Positions 34,689-44,092 of a stretch of DNA of 64,000 nucleotides are shown piece by piece (positions within the stretch are counted from its first letter, which is position 1; the number at the start of each line of letters is the position of its first letter). Origin of the DNA: Phyllobacterium chamaecytisi (GTDB taxonomy: Bacteria > Pseudomonadota > Alphaproteobacteria > Rhizobiales > Rhizobiaceae); contig NZ_JAIQWW010000007.1 of assembly GCF_020164455.1 (NCBI RefSeq), forward strand, positions 1 through 64,000, in the 5' to 3' direction. Position numbers and translations under genes: made by a program. The notes under the pieces are model-generated. The model ran no database searches, was not told where the DNA came from, and saw nothing but the letters and a program-made list of their open reading frames with translations.

Positions 34689-34759
34689 AAAACTAGTGGG
34701 CTGATCGCTGGGCTAGAGCTAGTGAACGGCTGTGCCGATCCCACGGGCCGCAGCCCGCG

Positions 34760-34957
34760 TCATTGTATCTGCTCCAATGCGGGCGGTTGCGAATGCTCCG
34801 TAGCCCGCTCTGGTGTGAGCAGTGCAATTGCCAGGATGAGGCCAATCACGCAGAGAACACCCGGAATGCATGTCCCGCTCCGCTTGGCGGAGAGTCCAGC
34901 ATTATCCTGGTCGATGAATACAAATTCTTTCTCTGCTACTCTTTTTTCGCGGAGCAT
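34760..34957 (-). CDS. Possible 65-residue membrane protein
   Basis: A 65-codon frame on the minus strand with AGGA about 8 bases before its ATG. The product has a charged N-terminal 30 residues and one hydrophobic span, roughly residues 32-49 (PGVLCVIGLILAIALLTP), then a polar tail ending in EQIQ. No family is recognised. It would be transcribed in the same direction as the soe genes, ahead of them. A chance frame is possible; the ribosome-binding sequence and discrete membrane span are the only support. Confidence 0.35.
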   Translation of the reverse strand: MLREKRVAEKEFVFIDQDNAGLSAKRSGTCIPGVLCVIGLILAIALLTPERATEHSQPPALEQIQ

Positions 34958-35257
34958 TTCGTGGTCCTGTCGATGAATTGGAACCGCTATATTGCGGCGA
35001 CTAAAAGATGGCCCTCACCAAAATGTAGTTCAAGCGGGTGCGACAAACCTGCATAAGGGCGCAATTTACTTTCAAATAGCCCGGTGCTTTCAGTGTTATA
35101 GTTGCGCTTGTATCGTCACCAGTATTTCATTTGTAAAGTTACAACCAGAGCCCCAAATTTGCCCTTGGCCAAGTTTCTCAAAGGTTGGAGCGTTCAACTG
35201 TCGTCAGACAACAAGTTGCTACTTGCCAAATCGGGAGTGGTGCTGATTTGATAAGGC

Positions 35258-36529
35258 ATGGATGACAAGCTCTCCCGTGCCATTGAGAAACGGCGTGATG
35301 ACCTGATAGCGCTGACGCGCGATCTCATCCGTTTCCCCACGATCAACCCGCCCGGCGAGGCCTATACGCCCTGCGCAGAATTTCTCGCGAAGCGGTTGCA
35401 GCTGATCGGCTTCGAGACCCAGTTGATCCGCGGTGAAGGGACGCCTGGCGACACGGACCGCTACCCGCGCACCAATGTCGTCGCCCGCTTTGATGGTCGC
35501 ACCCATGGCCAGACCGTGCACTTCAATTCCCATATCGACGTCGTGGAAACGGGTGAAGGCTGGACCGTTGATCCGTTCGAAGGCGTCATCAAGGACAGCA
35601 AGATTTATGGCCGCGGCGCGTGCGACATGAAGGGTGGACTCGCCGCTTCAATCATTGCAGCGGAAGCATTTATCGAGGTCTATCCGGACTTCGCTGGCGC
35701 CATAGAAATATCCGGCACGGTAGATGAGGAATCCGGTGGCTTCGGCGGTGTTGCCTATCTCGCCAGCAAAGGCTTCTTCTCGAAGCCCCGCGTCGATCAC
35801 GTCATCATTCCGGAACCACTCAACAAGGACCGCATCTGTCTCGGTCATCGCGGCGTCTGGTGGGCAGAAATCGAAACCAAGGGAGAAATCGCCCACGGGT
35901 CGATGCCATTTCTTGGCGATTGCGCCATTCGCCATATGGGAGCGGTCCTTGAAGCGTTCGAAAAGGAACTTTTCCCCGCCCTGGACAACAAGCAAACCTC
36001 GATGCCAGTGGTTCCCGATGGTGCGCGGCGATCCACCATGAATATCAACTCCATCCATGGCGGACAGACTGACGACTATTCTGGATTGCCCTCGCCCAAC
36101 GTGTCCGATAGCTGCCGCCTGACCATCGATCGCCGTTTCCTGCTCGAGGAAGACATCACTGAGGTTAAACGCGAGGTCGTTTCGATCCTTGACAGGCTGC
36201 AGTGGGAGCGCCCCAAATTTCACTACAGCATTCGCGACATCATGGAAGTGCAACCGTTGATGACCAAGCGCGATGCGCCTGTCGTCACCGCAGTTGCCGA
36301 GGGAATCCGGTCAGTTTTTGGCCGGGAACCGCAGTACGTGATCTCACCCGGTACTTACGATCAAAAACACATTGCACGCATCGGGCTACTGCACGACTGC
36401 ATAGCCTACGGCCCGGGCATACTGGACCTCGCACATCGGCCGGATGAATATGTCGGCATCGAAGACATGATCGAATCCGCCAACGTCATGGCGCTCGGTT
36501 TGAAGGTGCTACTGTCGGGATCGGCCTGA
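35258..36529 (+). CDS. ArgE/DapE-family M20 amidohydrolase
   Basis: A 423-residue metallopeptidase-fold deacylase (ArgE/DapE family). Metal and catalytic residues lie in VHFNSHIDVV (about residue 88), YGRGACDMKGG (about 115), TVDEESGGFGG (about 155, catalytic Glu and metal Glu), IIPEPLN (about 188) and LAHRPDEYVGIEDM near the C-terminus. It removes an acyl group or splits an amide. Because a dipeptide-type importer follows within 27 bases, it probably acts on an imported N-acylated amino acid or peptide. The substrate is not evident. Confidence 0.87.
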   Translation: MDDKLSRAIEKRRDDLIALTRDLIRFPTINPPGEAYTPCAEFLAKRLQLIGFETQLIRGEGTPGDTDRYPRTNVVARFDGRTHGQTVHFNSHIDVVETGEGWTVDPFEGVIKDSKIYGRGACDMKGGLAASIIAAEAFIEVYPDFAGAIEISGTVDEESGGFGGVAYLASKGFFSKPRVDHVIIPEPLNKDRICLGHRGVWWAEIETKGEIAHGSMPFLGDCAIRHMGAVLEAFEKELFPALDNKQTSMPVVPDGARRSTMNINSIHGGQTDDYSGLPSPNVSDSCRLTIDRRFLLEEDITEVKREVVSILDRLQWERPKFHYSIRDIMEVQPLMTKRDAPVVTAVAEGIRSVFGREPQYVISPGTYDQKHIARIGLLHDCIAYGPGILDLAHRPDEYVGIEDMIESANVMALGLKVLLSGSA

Positions 36530-36555
36530 TTGCCAAAAAGCTGGAGAGTTACTGG

Positions 36556-38037
36556 ATGAAATCGTGGAAGTTAGCCGTCGCCTGTGTGGCAATAAGCTTG
36601 GTGATGTCCTCAGCATCCTATGCCGCGAAGACCGACCTTGTCCTCGGCATCGTTTTGGAACCTCCGCACCTCGATCCGACCGCGGGCGCCGCGGCAGCCA
36701 TCGACGAGATCGTCTATGCGAATATCTTCGAGGGGCTGACACGCATTGGTCCAAAGGGGAACGTCCTCCCCGCCCTCGCCGAAAGCTGGACACAATCGGA
36801 CGACGGCAAGGTCTATACGTTCAAGTTGCACAAGGACGTCAAATTTCACGATGGCACAGCGTTCGACGCCGATGATGTCAAATTTTCGCTCGATCGTGCT
36901 CGTGGCGACAAATCCACCAACGCACAAAAGGGTCTGTTTTCAGCCATCGATACTGTCAACGTTGTTGATCCACTAACAGTCAAGGTGGCTCTGAAACAGC
37001 CGAGCGGTGACTTCCTCTACAATATGGGCTGGGGCGATGCGGTCATCGTGGCGCCTGAAAGCGCCGGGACTAACAAGGACAAGCCTGTTGGAACCGGCCC
37101 ATTCAAATTCGACAGCTGGGCTAAGGGCTCCCAGATTGTCATTACGAAAAATGCCGATTATTGGGGAAAACCAGCATTGCTCGACAAAGCCACATTCCGG
37201 GTCATCCCAGATCCGGCTGCCGCAACGGCGGCGCTCTTGGCGGGTGACGTCCAGGCTTTTCCCGTTTTTCCGAGTTATGAAACCATCTCGCAGTTCCAGG
37301 CTGATCCCCGTTTTAAGGTTGTCATCGGCACGACCGAAGGAGAGACGGTTCTCGGCATGAATAACAAGAAGCCGCCCTTTGACAATCCAAAGGTCCGTCA
37401 GGCCATCACCCACGCCATTGATCGGAAGTCGTTGATCGATGGCGCGATGTTCGGGTTTGGCACGCCCATCGGATCATTCTTTCCGCCCCATCACCCCGCC
37501 TACATCGATCTGACAGCGGAAACTGCTTACGATCCGGAACTTGCGAAGAAGCTAATGGCGGAGGCCGGTCATCCTGACGGCTTCAAGACAACGCTGAAAC
37601 TTCCGCCACCCACCTACGCCCGGCGCGGCGGTGAAATTATCGCAGCCGAACTGCGTGAAATCGGCATCGAGGCGGAAATTATTCCGGTGGAATGGGCGCA
37701 ATGGCTGGATCAGGTCTTCAAGAATAAAGACTATGACATGACGATCGTCTCTCATACCGAGCCGAACGACCTGAATATTTTTTCCCGCGACGACTATTAT
37801 TTCAATTATGACAGTCCGGCCTTCAAGGATCTGATCAAACAAATAGACGCCACATCCGATGGCGCCGAACGCACCGGACTTTACCAGCAGGCGCAAAAAT
37901 TGCTTGCAAAAGACGTACCTGCGGCGTTCCTGTTTCAGCTGCCCAAAACCGGCATCTGGGACGCAAAGATTGAGGGGCTATGGGAAAATGGACCGATTCA
38001 GGCCAATGATTTAACCTCTGTGAAGTGGCTGGACTAA
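36556..38037 (+). CDS. Dipeptide-type ABC transporter substrate-binding protein (SBP_bac_5)
   Basis: A periplasmic binding protein of 493 residues with signal peptide MKSWKLAVACVAISLVMSSASYA. It has the family 5 hallmarks: YANIFEGLTRIGPKGNVLPALAESWTQSDDGKVYTFKLHKDVKFHDGTAFDADDVKFS (about residues 50-110) and the PVGTGPFKFDSW segment. Family members bind peptides, nickel or opines. It is co-oriented with the upstream hydrolase and the downstream permeases. No lipobox cysteine is seen. Confidence 0.88.
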   Translation: MKSWKLAVACVAISLVMSSASYAAKTDLVLGIVLEPPHLDPTAGAAAAIDEIVYANIFEGLTRIGPKGNVLPALAESWTQSDDGKVYTFKLHKDVKFHDGTAFDADDVKFSLDRARGDKSTNAQKGLFSAIDTVNVVDPLTVKVALKQPSGDFLYNMGWGDAVIVAPESAGTNKDKPVGTGPFKFDSWAKGSQIVITKNADYWGKPALLDKATFRVIPDPAAATAALLAGDVQAFPVFPSYETISQFQADPRFKVVIGTTEGETVLGMNNKKPPFDNPKVRQAITHAIDRKSLIDGAMFGFGTPIGSFFPPHHPAYIDLTAETAYDPELAKKLMAEAGHPDGFKTTLKLPPPTYARRGGEIIAAELREIGIEAEIIPVEWAQWLDQVFKNKDYDMTIVSHTEPNDLNIFSRDDYYFNYDSPAFKDLIKQIDATSDGAERTGLYQQAQKLLAKDVPAAFLFQLPKTGIWDAKIEGLWENGPIQANDLTSVKWLD

Positions 38038-38059
38038 TGCGGTCTGGTGCGCCCATTCG

Positions 38060-39007
38060 ATGTTGAGCTATGCCACGAAGCGAGCGTTGATCGCCATCCT
38101 CACGCTTCTCGCCGCGTCGCTTGTTGTTTTTGCGATGCTTGAAATCGTACCGGGTGACCCCGCTCGACTGATGCTGGGGATGAATGCCACCGAAGATGCC
38201 GTCCACAATCTGCAAGAGCAGATGGGTCTCAATCAACCGCTCGCTATACGATATTTCAGCTGGCTCGGCGGGCTGCTGACCGGAGACCTTGGCAAATCCT
38301 ATACGTATTCGGTTCCCGTGTTTGACCTCATCAAGGAGCGGGTTGCTGTTTCATTGCCGCTCGCTGTGATCTCGTTGGCATTATCCACGTTGATCGCACT
38401 TCCTGTCGGCATTTTTGCCGCGTCAAAACGCGGCAAGTTCTCCGATACGCTAGCCATGGGAGTTGCGCAGGTGGGTGTAGCGATACCAAATTTTTGGTTC
38501 GCCCTCCTCCTGGTCTATCTATTCGCAGTGACGTTGAGGCTCGTTCCGGCCGGCGGCTTCCCGGGCTGGGGCGCAGGCTTCGGTGTGAGCCTTAAATCAC
38601 TGATACTGCCGTCTATTGCACTTGCTCTCCCTCAAGCCGCGATCCTTGCCCGCATCACCCGCTCTGCTCTGCTGGAAGTACTCGGTGAGGATTATATTCG
38701 CACGGCTCGCGCCAAGGGTTTGAGCAGGCGGCAGGTTTTATACCGTCACGCGTTGCGCAATGCTCTTATCCCCGTCCTAACCATTCTTGGGTTGCAATTC
38801 GCATTCCTGCTTGCCGGTACGATCATCATTGAAAACGTATTCTATCTGCCGGGCCTTGGTCGTTTGGTATTCCAGGCAATCACCCAGCGGGATCTGATCG
38901 TGGTGGAGGGCGTCGTCATGCTGCTCATTGCTACCCTCGTCCTTGTCAATCTGCTGGTCGATCTTTCCTACGCCATAGTAGATCCCCGTTTGCGGGGCCG
39001 TTCATGA
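38060..39007 (+). CDS. Dipeptide-type ABC permease (DppB-like)
   Basis: An inner-membrane permease of 315 residues with about six spans, starting ATKRALIAILTLLAASLVVFAMLEIVPGDPA, the DppB/OppB N-terminal pattern. The EAA loop that contacts the ATPase is EDYIRTARAKGLSRRQVLYRHALRNAL (about residues 213-239). It ends LSYAIVDPRLRGRS. It overlaps the next permease gene by ATGA. Confidence 0.9.
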   Translation: MLSYATKRALIAILTLLAASLVVFAMLEIVPGDPARLMLGMNATEDAVHNLQEQMGLNQPLAIRYFSWLGGLLTGDLGKSYTYSVPVFDLIKERVAVSLPLAVISLALSTLIALPVGIFAASKRGKFSDTLAMGVAQVGVAIPNFWFALLLVYLFAVTLRLVPAGGFPGWGAGFGVSLKSLILPSIALALPQAAILARITRSALLEVLGEDYIRTARAKGLSRRQVLYRHALRNALIPVLTILGLQFAFLLAGTIIIENVFYLPGLGRLVFQAITQRDLIVVEGVVMLLIATLVLVNLLVDLSYAIVDPRLRGRS

Positions 39008-39825
39008 GCATCGGCAAGGTACTGGCGAACAGATCCTTTTGCGTCGGCCTCATCGTCACGAGCCTGATCGCGCTAGTGGCATTGCTATCATTCGTCTGGA
39101 CGCCCTATCCGGTGGGAGCCTTCGATATCGCGGGCAAGCTAAAGCCGCCATCCGCAGCGCATTGGCTCGGCACAGATCATTTTGGTCGTGACATTCTGTC
39201 GATGATCATGGTTGGAAGCCGTAATTCCATCGCCGTAGCGTCTGTTTCCGTGGCAATTGGCGCTGGCATTGGCGTGCCGCTTGGCCTGTGGGGTGCTGCA
39301 ACCGGTGGTTTTGTCGATGAGGTTCTGATGCGCTTCAACGATCTTGTCTTCGCCTTTCCGGCATTGCTCTCGGCTGTCATGATCACGGCAGTCTTCGGCC
39401 CGGGCGCGATCAACGCAATTATCGCGATCGGCATTTTCAATATTCCGGTTTTTGCGCGCGTCGCCCGTGCCGCTGCCCTCTCCCTGTGGTCGCGCGAGTT
39501 TGTGATAGCGGCGGGCGCTATTGGTAAAAGCCCGGCCCGCATTACGCGTGACCACATATTGCCAAATCTCGCGTCTCTTTTAATCGTGCAAGCAACCATC
39601 CAGTTTTCGCTCGGCATCCTCGCAGAAGCAGGTCTTTCTTATGTTGGACTGGGTTCACAACCTCCGATGCCGAGCTGGGGTAGAATGCTGTTCGAAGCCC
39701 AGACTATGATTGGCTTGGCACCGCACATGGCGCTGTTTCCCGGTCTCGCGATTGTCATCACAGTTCTCGGGCTTAATTTGCTCGGCGATGGTTTGCGCGA
39801 TGTGCTTGACCCAAGATTTCAGTGA
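39004..39825 (+). CDS. Dipeptide-type ABC permease (DppC-like)
   Basis: A 273-residue inner-membrane permease of the DppC/OppC type: HWLGTDHFGRDILSMIMVGSRNS (about residues 56-78) is the family signature, and the EAA loop is FVIAAGAIGKSPARITRDHILPN (about 162-184). It ends DGLRDVLDPRFQ. No ATPase genes follow; the next gene, cbiB, is convergent and only 6 bases away. The importer must borrow ATPase subunits or have them encoded elsewhere. Confidence 0.9.
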   Translation: MSIGKVLANRSFCVGLIVTSLIALVALLSFVWTPYPVGAFDIAGKLKPPSAAHWLGTDHFGRDILSMIMVGSRNSIAVASVSVAIGAGIGVPLGLWGAATGGFVDEVLMRFNDLVFAFPALLSAVMITAVFGPGAINAIIAIGIFNIPVFARVARAAALSLWSREFVIAAGAIGKSPARITRDHILPNLASLLIVQATIQFSLGILAEAGLSYVGLGSQPPMPSWGRMLFEAQTMIGLAPHMALFPGLAIVITVLGLNLLGDGLRDVLDPRFQ

Positions 39826-39831
39826 TAGCCG

Positions 39832-40812
39832 TTACAAGAGCAACCCGAGCAGAAACAGAGCCAGGATTGCGGCTGTAAAAATTCCGGTTGTCACGCTGAA
39901 AATGTTAAGCGCGTCCTCGATGTTCTCGGCTCCGGCATCGCGGCGCCCTGCACCGTTCAGCATCGGTTCGTTCGCCATCACGCCGCCATAGACGCGAGGG
40001 CCCGCAAGTGCCACTTCGATCGCCCCCGCCATCGCCGCCTCGGGCCACCCTGCGTTGGGCGAGCGGTGCAGCCGCGCATCGCGCATCATCACATTGAACG
40101 AGCGAAGCGCTGCATCATAGCCATGCACGACCCAGGCTGCTGCCGCGATCAGAAGACCTGTTAGTCTTGCGGGTATCCAGTTGGCAACGTCATCGAATTT
40201 GGCCGCGAACCGCCCAAAATCACGGTAACGATCATTCAAATGCCCGATCATCGAATCTGCCGTATTTAACATCTTGTAGGCAAAAAGCCCGGGAAGCCCC
40301 AGCAGTGCATACCAAAATGCCGGCGCGATAATGCCATCGGAAGTATTTTCAGCAAGACTTTCGATGGCGGCGCGGCTTACCGCAGCATCATCGAGTACTT
40401 CGGGGTCACGTCCGACAATCATCGAGACGGCGCGGCGGGCACCAACGATACCTTCCTCGCGCAAGGCTATCGCGACACGCTCGACATGTTCGCCGAGGCT
40501 CTTCTGCGCCAGAAATATCGCAACAATCAGCGCTTCGATCAAACCGCCAAAGGGCTGAATCGTCTGCAGCGCGAGATGCATGAGAAAACCAATGAACGCT
40601 GCCAGCACCAACAAACCCAGCATCGCGAGGAAACCATCACGCCGTCTTTCATCGTCCGAATCGCTAGCCTTGTTGAGCTGTTTGTCGGCCAGCTCGATCG
40701 CTTTGCCAAATAGAGCGACAGGATGGGGGATTTTCCGCCACAACCCATCAGGATCGCCGAAAGTTCGATCGGCAAGCAAGGCAAGAAACAGAATCAATAG
40801 ATTGATTTCCAT
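39832..40812 (-). CDS. cbiB: Adenosylcobinamide-phosphate synthase CbiB/CobD
   Basis: A 326-residue membrane protein that attaches the aminopropanol arm to adenosylcobyric acid. Family text is plain: LADRTFGDPDGLWRKIPHPVALFGKAI (about residue 13), ARRAVSMIVGRD (about 125), ESLAENTSDGIIAPAFWYALLGLPG (about 150) and MRDARLHRSPNAGWPEAAMAGA (about 245). It is last in the cobA-cobB-cobC-cbiB unit. The Pseudomonas denitrificans name is CobD. Confidence 0.94.
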   Translation of the reverse strand: MEINLLILFLALLADRTFGDPDGLWRKIPHPVALFGKAIELADKQLNKASDSDDERRRDGFLAMLGLLVLAAFIGFLMHLALQTIQPFGGLIEALIVAIFLAQKSLGEHVERVAIALREEGIVGARRAVSMIVGRDPEVLDDAAVSRAAIESLAENTSDGIIAPAFWYALLGLPGLFAYKMLNTADSMIGHLNDRYRDFGRFAAKFDDVANWIPARLTGLLIAAAAWVVHGYDAALRSFNVMMRDARLHRSPNAGWPEAAMAGAIEVALAGPRVYGGVMANEPMLNGAGRRDAGAENIEDALNIFSVTTGIFTAAILALFLLGLLL

Positions 40813-40840
40813 GAATAATTCGATCCTGTTGAATCAAAAA

Positions 40841-41854
40841 TCAGCTGGGTATTGCACTTAACGCAATACGAAGACGTTGCTGCAATCGTTCAGCTACATT
40901 CTCATCCAATGGCAGACCAAAACGCAACCATTGTGGCGCGTAGTCAAATTTTCTTGTCAACACATGTTGCTCGCATAGAGCTTCGTGAAGCTGCCGAGCG
41001 TGCTTAAACTCCACCAGCGAAAACAGCATTGTGCCACCAACTTGGAAAAGACCCGCTTCTGCCAGGACGCGTCCAAGCAGCTCACGACGGGCCCTCAACC
41101 GCTTCGCAAAACCTGCAAGGAGGATTTCATCGGAAAACGCATGGGATGCGATGGTTAGGGCGGGACCCGATACCGCCCACGGACCCAGCCGAAGCTTGAG
41201 GGCCTGCGCAATATCGTGCGTCGTCAACGCAAAACCCAATCGCAGCCCTCCCAAGCCGAAGAATTTGCCAAAAGATTTCAGGATAATCAGCCCACTTATT
41301 CCTGTGTGGTCTGCAATGCTTGCTTCTGGATGGGCATCGGCAAAAGCTTCATCGACAATCAGGACGCCACCTCTGCTCTCCATTCGCCCAGCAAGTTCAA
41401 GCAAAGATGCCCTTGAGACAATTCGTCCATCCGGATTGTTCGGATTGGCCACAACCGCAACCTTCGAAGTTGGCAAAATCTCGTCGATGCTCGCGCAATT
41501 CGAAATCCGCCAGCCTGCATTGAGAAATGATGCACTGTGCTCCTGATAGGTCGGACCGACGATCGCGACTTCGCCTTTTGCAGCCACAATAACAGGCAGT
41601 ATTTGAATAAGCGATTGTGTGCCTGGCGCTGCAACGATTCCCGCCTCAGCCGCCGCGCCATAATATTTTCGGGCGGCGTTAAGGGTTGACGTGAGCAGTT
41701 TTTCGTCCGGCAAGCGATTCCAGATTTCAAGACCAATCGGCGGCAGCGGTAATACTTCTGGATTGATACCGGTTGAAAGATCAATCCAGTCGGATGGCGC
41801 GCCACCGAAACGTTCCACAGCGCGATCGAGCGCACCTCCATGTTCAATCTGCAT
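40841..41854 (-). CDS. cobC: Threonine-phosphate decarboxylase CobC
   Basis: A PLP-dependent aminotransferase-fold enzyme of 337 residues that makes (R)-1-amino-2-propanol phosphate for cobalamin side-chain assembly. Visible features are EHGGALDRAVERFGGAPSDWIDLSTGINP at the N-terminus, NPNNPDG (about residue 155), LIVDEAFAD (about 184) and the PLP-Lys region ILKSFGKFFGLGGLRLGFA (about 210). Its start overlaps the last base of the cobB stop. It is the rhizobial CobC, not the Salmonella phosphatase of that name. Confidence 0.92.
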   Translation of the reverse strand: MQIEHGGALDRAVERFGGAPSDWIDLSTGINPEVLPLPPIGLEIWNRLPDEKLLTSTLNAARKYYGAAAEAGIVAAPGTQSLIQILPVIVAAKGEVAIVGPTYQEHSASFLNAGWRISNCASIDEILPTSKVAVVANPNNPDGRIVSRASLLELAGRMESRGGVLIVDEAFADAHPEASIADHTGISGLIILKSFGKFFGLGGLRLGFALTTHDIAQALKLRLGPWAVSGPALTIASHAFSDEILLAGFAKRLRARRELLGRVLAEAGLFQVGGTMLFSLVEFKHARQLHEALCEQHVLTRKFDYAPQWLRFGLPLDENVAERLQQRLRIALSAIPS

Positions 41855-43152
41855 TATTCCGCCAAATCAATTATGTGCATGTATGAGCCGCTCACCGATC
41901 CGGCGCGCAGCCCGGCTTCGCCCAAATCTTCACCCAGTGCGTCCCGAACGCGGAAGAGCCGTTCGGCGGCGCCCTCGCGGACAATACTGGCATAGTGAAA
42001 TTCGTGTCCCGTAAGCTCTGTCTGAAATGGAGCCGCCACAAGTGGTTTGAGGCGGCGATAACCGAGATGCATCCTCCGGTTTGCAAAACTTGTTTCGACA
42101 GGCAGGAGCCCGAGCATCGGATGCACTTTGCCCGCAGCATCCTCGATGCTCCTGCCCAGCACCATGTATCCTCCACACTCGCCGTATATCGCAATTTTGT
42201 CGGCAGCAGCCGATTTCATACCCGAGGCAAAGTTCTCTGACTGGGCAAGGCGCCCAGCGTGAAGTTCTGGATAACCTCCGGGCAGATAGATTGCATCGCT
42301 GTCTCCGGCCGGCGCTTCATCCGCAAGCGGTGAAAAATAGCTTATCTCAGCGCCGCGCCGCCTCCAGCCGTCCAGCAGATGCCAGTAGGAAAATGCGAAT
42401 GCGTTGTCACGCGCAACGGCTATCCTTTGTCCGAGAGGCGGAATGCGGGATACATTTGCCATCGATCCTGTGGGACCATAGCGATTGGCCATTTGCTGGA
42501 TCTGATCGAGATCGATCCTGTCGCCAATGATATTACCTGCGTTCGTGATGAAAGCCTCAAGTTCGAGATGTTCACCCGCCTGTACGAGCCCGAGATGCCG
42601 TTCCGGCAATTGCAACCCCTCGTCACGCGGCAAGCAGCCGAGAACCGGTATGCCAACGGGCTCCAGTGCCGAACGAAGCATGGTCTCATGGCGCACACTA
42701 CCGACCCGATTGAGGATTAGGCCCGCAATCATCACGTCACGGCGAAAATCTCGAAAACCGCTAACGAGTGCGGCAATCGAATGCGATTGCCGCGCACAGT
42801 CGACAACAAAAATGACCGGAAGCGACAGATGTGTCGCAAGATCGGCGGCAGACCCCCGCCCATCGCTGGCACCATCGAAAAGGCCCATCATACCTTCGAC
42901 CACGAGCATCTTGTTGCCTTCGGTATGACGCGCAGCCAATGCACTGATCAAATCCGGCCGCATCGCCCAAGGATCGAGATTGACGCAAGGACTACCGCTC
43001 GCCACCGCGTGATAAGCCGGGTCGATGTAATCGGGCCCGGCTTTTGCCGGCGCAATCTCCACACCGAGATTTCGAAGAGCGCGCAACAATCCAAGCGTGA
43101 CGGTCGTCTTGCCGCTGCCAGACGACGGAGCGGCAACAATCATGCCTTTCAT
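41854..43152 (-). CDS. cobB: Cobyrinate a,c-diamide synthase CobB
   Basis: ATP- and glutamine-dependent amidase of 432 residues that amidates the a and c side chains of hydrogenobyrinate. It has the dethiobiotin-synthase-like P-loop IVAAPSSGSGKTTVTLGLLRALR at the start, VVEGMMGLFDG (about residue 85) and a C-terminal triad-type glutamine amidotransferase domain with IYGECGGYMVLG (about 325, catalytic Cys). Its ATG overlaps the cobA stop (ATGA, 43149-43152). Not to be confused with the sirtuin CobB. Confidence 0.94.
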   Translation of the reverse strand: MKGMIVAAPSSGSGKTTVTLGLLRALRNLGVEIAPAKAGPDYIDPAYHAVASGSPCVNLDPWAMRPDLISALAARHTEGNKMLVVEGMMGLFDGASDGRGSAADLATHLSLPVIFVVDCARQSHSIAALVSGFRDFRRDVMIAGLILNRVGSVRHETMLRSALEPVGIPVLGCLPRDEGLQLPERHLGLVQAGEHLELEAFITNAGNIIGDRIDLDQIQQMANRYGPTGSMANVSRIPPLGQRIAVARDNAFAFSYWHLLDGWRRRGAEISYFSPLADEAPAGDSDAIYLPGGYPELHAGRLAQSENFASGMKSAAADKIAIYGECGGYMVLGRSIEDAAGKVHPMLGLLPVETSFANRRMHLGYRRLKPLVAAPFQTELTGHEFHYASIVREGAAERLFRVRDALGEDLGEAGLRAGSVSGSYMHIIDLAE

Positions 43153-43988
43153 CCCGCATCCTTTTCCCGGCGGGTTCCAAGCGGATCCTGCGTAAGCACA
43201 CGACCTTCTGCCGCGCCGAGCCAGTCGAGTGCCGCACGCAAGCGGACAACCTGTCCCACCACCACGATGGCGGGAGGGCGGAGGCCGGACTGTTGAACAT
43301 CAGCCTCCGCTCTCTCGAGCGTTGTCTCAAGCACTTTCTGATGGCCCGTGGTGGCATTGCAGACGAAAGCGATTGGTTCGTCCTTGGAGCGACCAGCAGC
43401 AATCAGGCGCGAAGCAATCAGTCCGATATGCTTCATTGCCATATACATGACGATGACCGAAGAACCCTTGGCGATACTATTCCAGTCCATCGAATCGGGA
43501 ACGAGGCCGGTAGCATCATGTCCGGTCAGGAAGGTAACACTTTGGTTGGTTTCGCGGTGAGTGACGGGGATACCCGCGTAGGCAAGACCACCGATCCCGG
43601 CCGTAATGCCGGGGATAATCCGGAATGGCACTTGATGTTCAACCAAGGTCAACGCTTCCTCACCGCCTCTTCCGAAAACGAAAGGGTCACCGCCTTTCAA
43701 GCGCAGCACTCGCTTGCCGGACTTCGCGAGTTCGACCAGTCGAAGCGATATATCGCGTTGTTGCGGAGATGGTTTCCCGCCCCGTTTGCCGGCATACTCC
43801 AACACTGCTCCGGGACCAGCGTAAGACAGGCAATCTTCATTAACCAAAGCGTCGTAGACGATGACGTCGGCTTGTTCGAGCCCGTTGACAGCGTGTAGAG
43901 TCAACAGGCCAGCATCACCGGGCCCTGCTCCTACCAGCCATACGTGTCCGGTTTCAAAAACTGGCAGTTTCGAATTCATCGCGCTCAT
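43149..43988 (-). CDS. cobA: Uroporphyrinogen-III C-methyltransferase CobA
   Basis: A SAM-dependent methyltransferase that makes precorrin-2, the first committed step of corrin synthesis. The protein of about 279 residues shows HVWLVGAGPGDAGLLTLHAVNGL near residue 14, VYDALVNEDCL, KRVLRLKGGDPFVFGRGGEE (about 93) and PGITAGIGGLAYAGIPVTHR (about 125), all SUMT motifs. There is no CysG-type dehydrogenase fusion. I prefer ATG 43988 (MSAMNSK) to the frame opening at 44012. It heads the cobA-cobB-cobC-cbiB unit. Confidence 0.94.
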   Translation of the reverse strand: MSAMNSKLPVFETGHVWLVGAGPGDAGLLTLHAVNGLEQADVIVYDALVNEDCLSYAGPGAVLEYAGKRGGKPSPQQRDISLRLVELAKSGKRVLRLKGGDPFVFGRGGEEALTLVEHQVPFRIIPGITAGIGGLAYAGIPVTHRETNQSVTFLTGHDATGLVPDSMDWNSIAKGSSVIVMYMAMKHIGLIASRLIAAGRSKDEPIAFVCNATTGHQKVLETTLERAEADVQQSGLRPPAIVVVGQVVRLRAALDWLGAAEGRVLTQDPLGTRREKDAG

Positions 43989-44092
43989 CGCTCGTTCCGA
44001 TCTTTTGCGCATAGCACAATTTTTCTGGCCGTAAGCATGAACTTATCGGAAAAATCATGCAACGGGTGCAGAAGCTGGTCTATAAGACCCGC

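Noticed and set aside
34489-35257. Decayed gene between soeA and the M20 hydrolase
   Set aside because: Translations in all frames gave no fragments resembling a known family; only one hairpin and one weak 65-codon frame remain.
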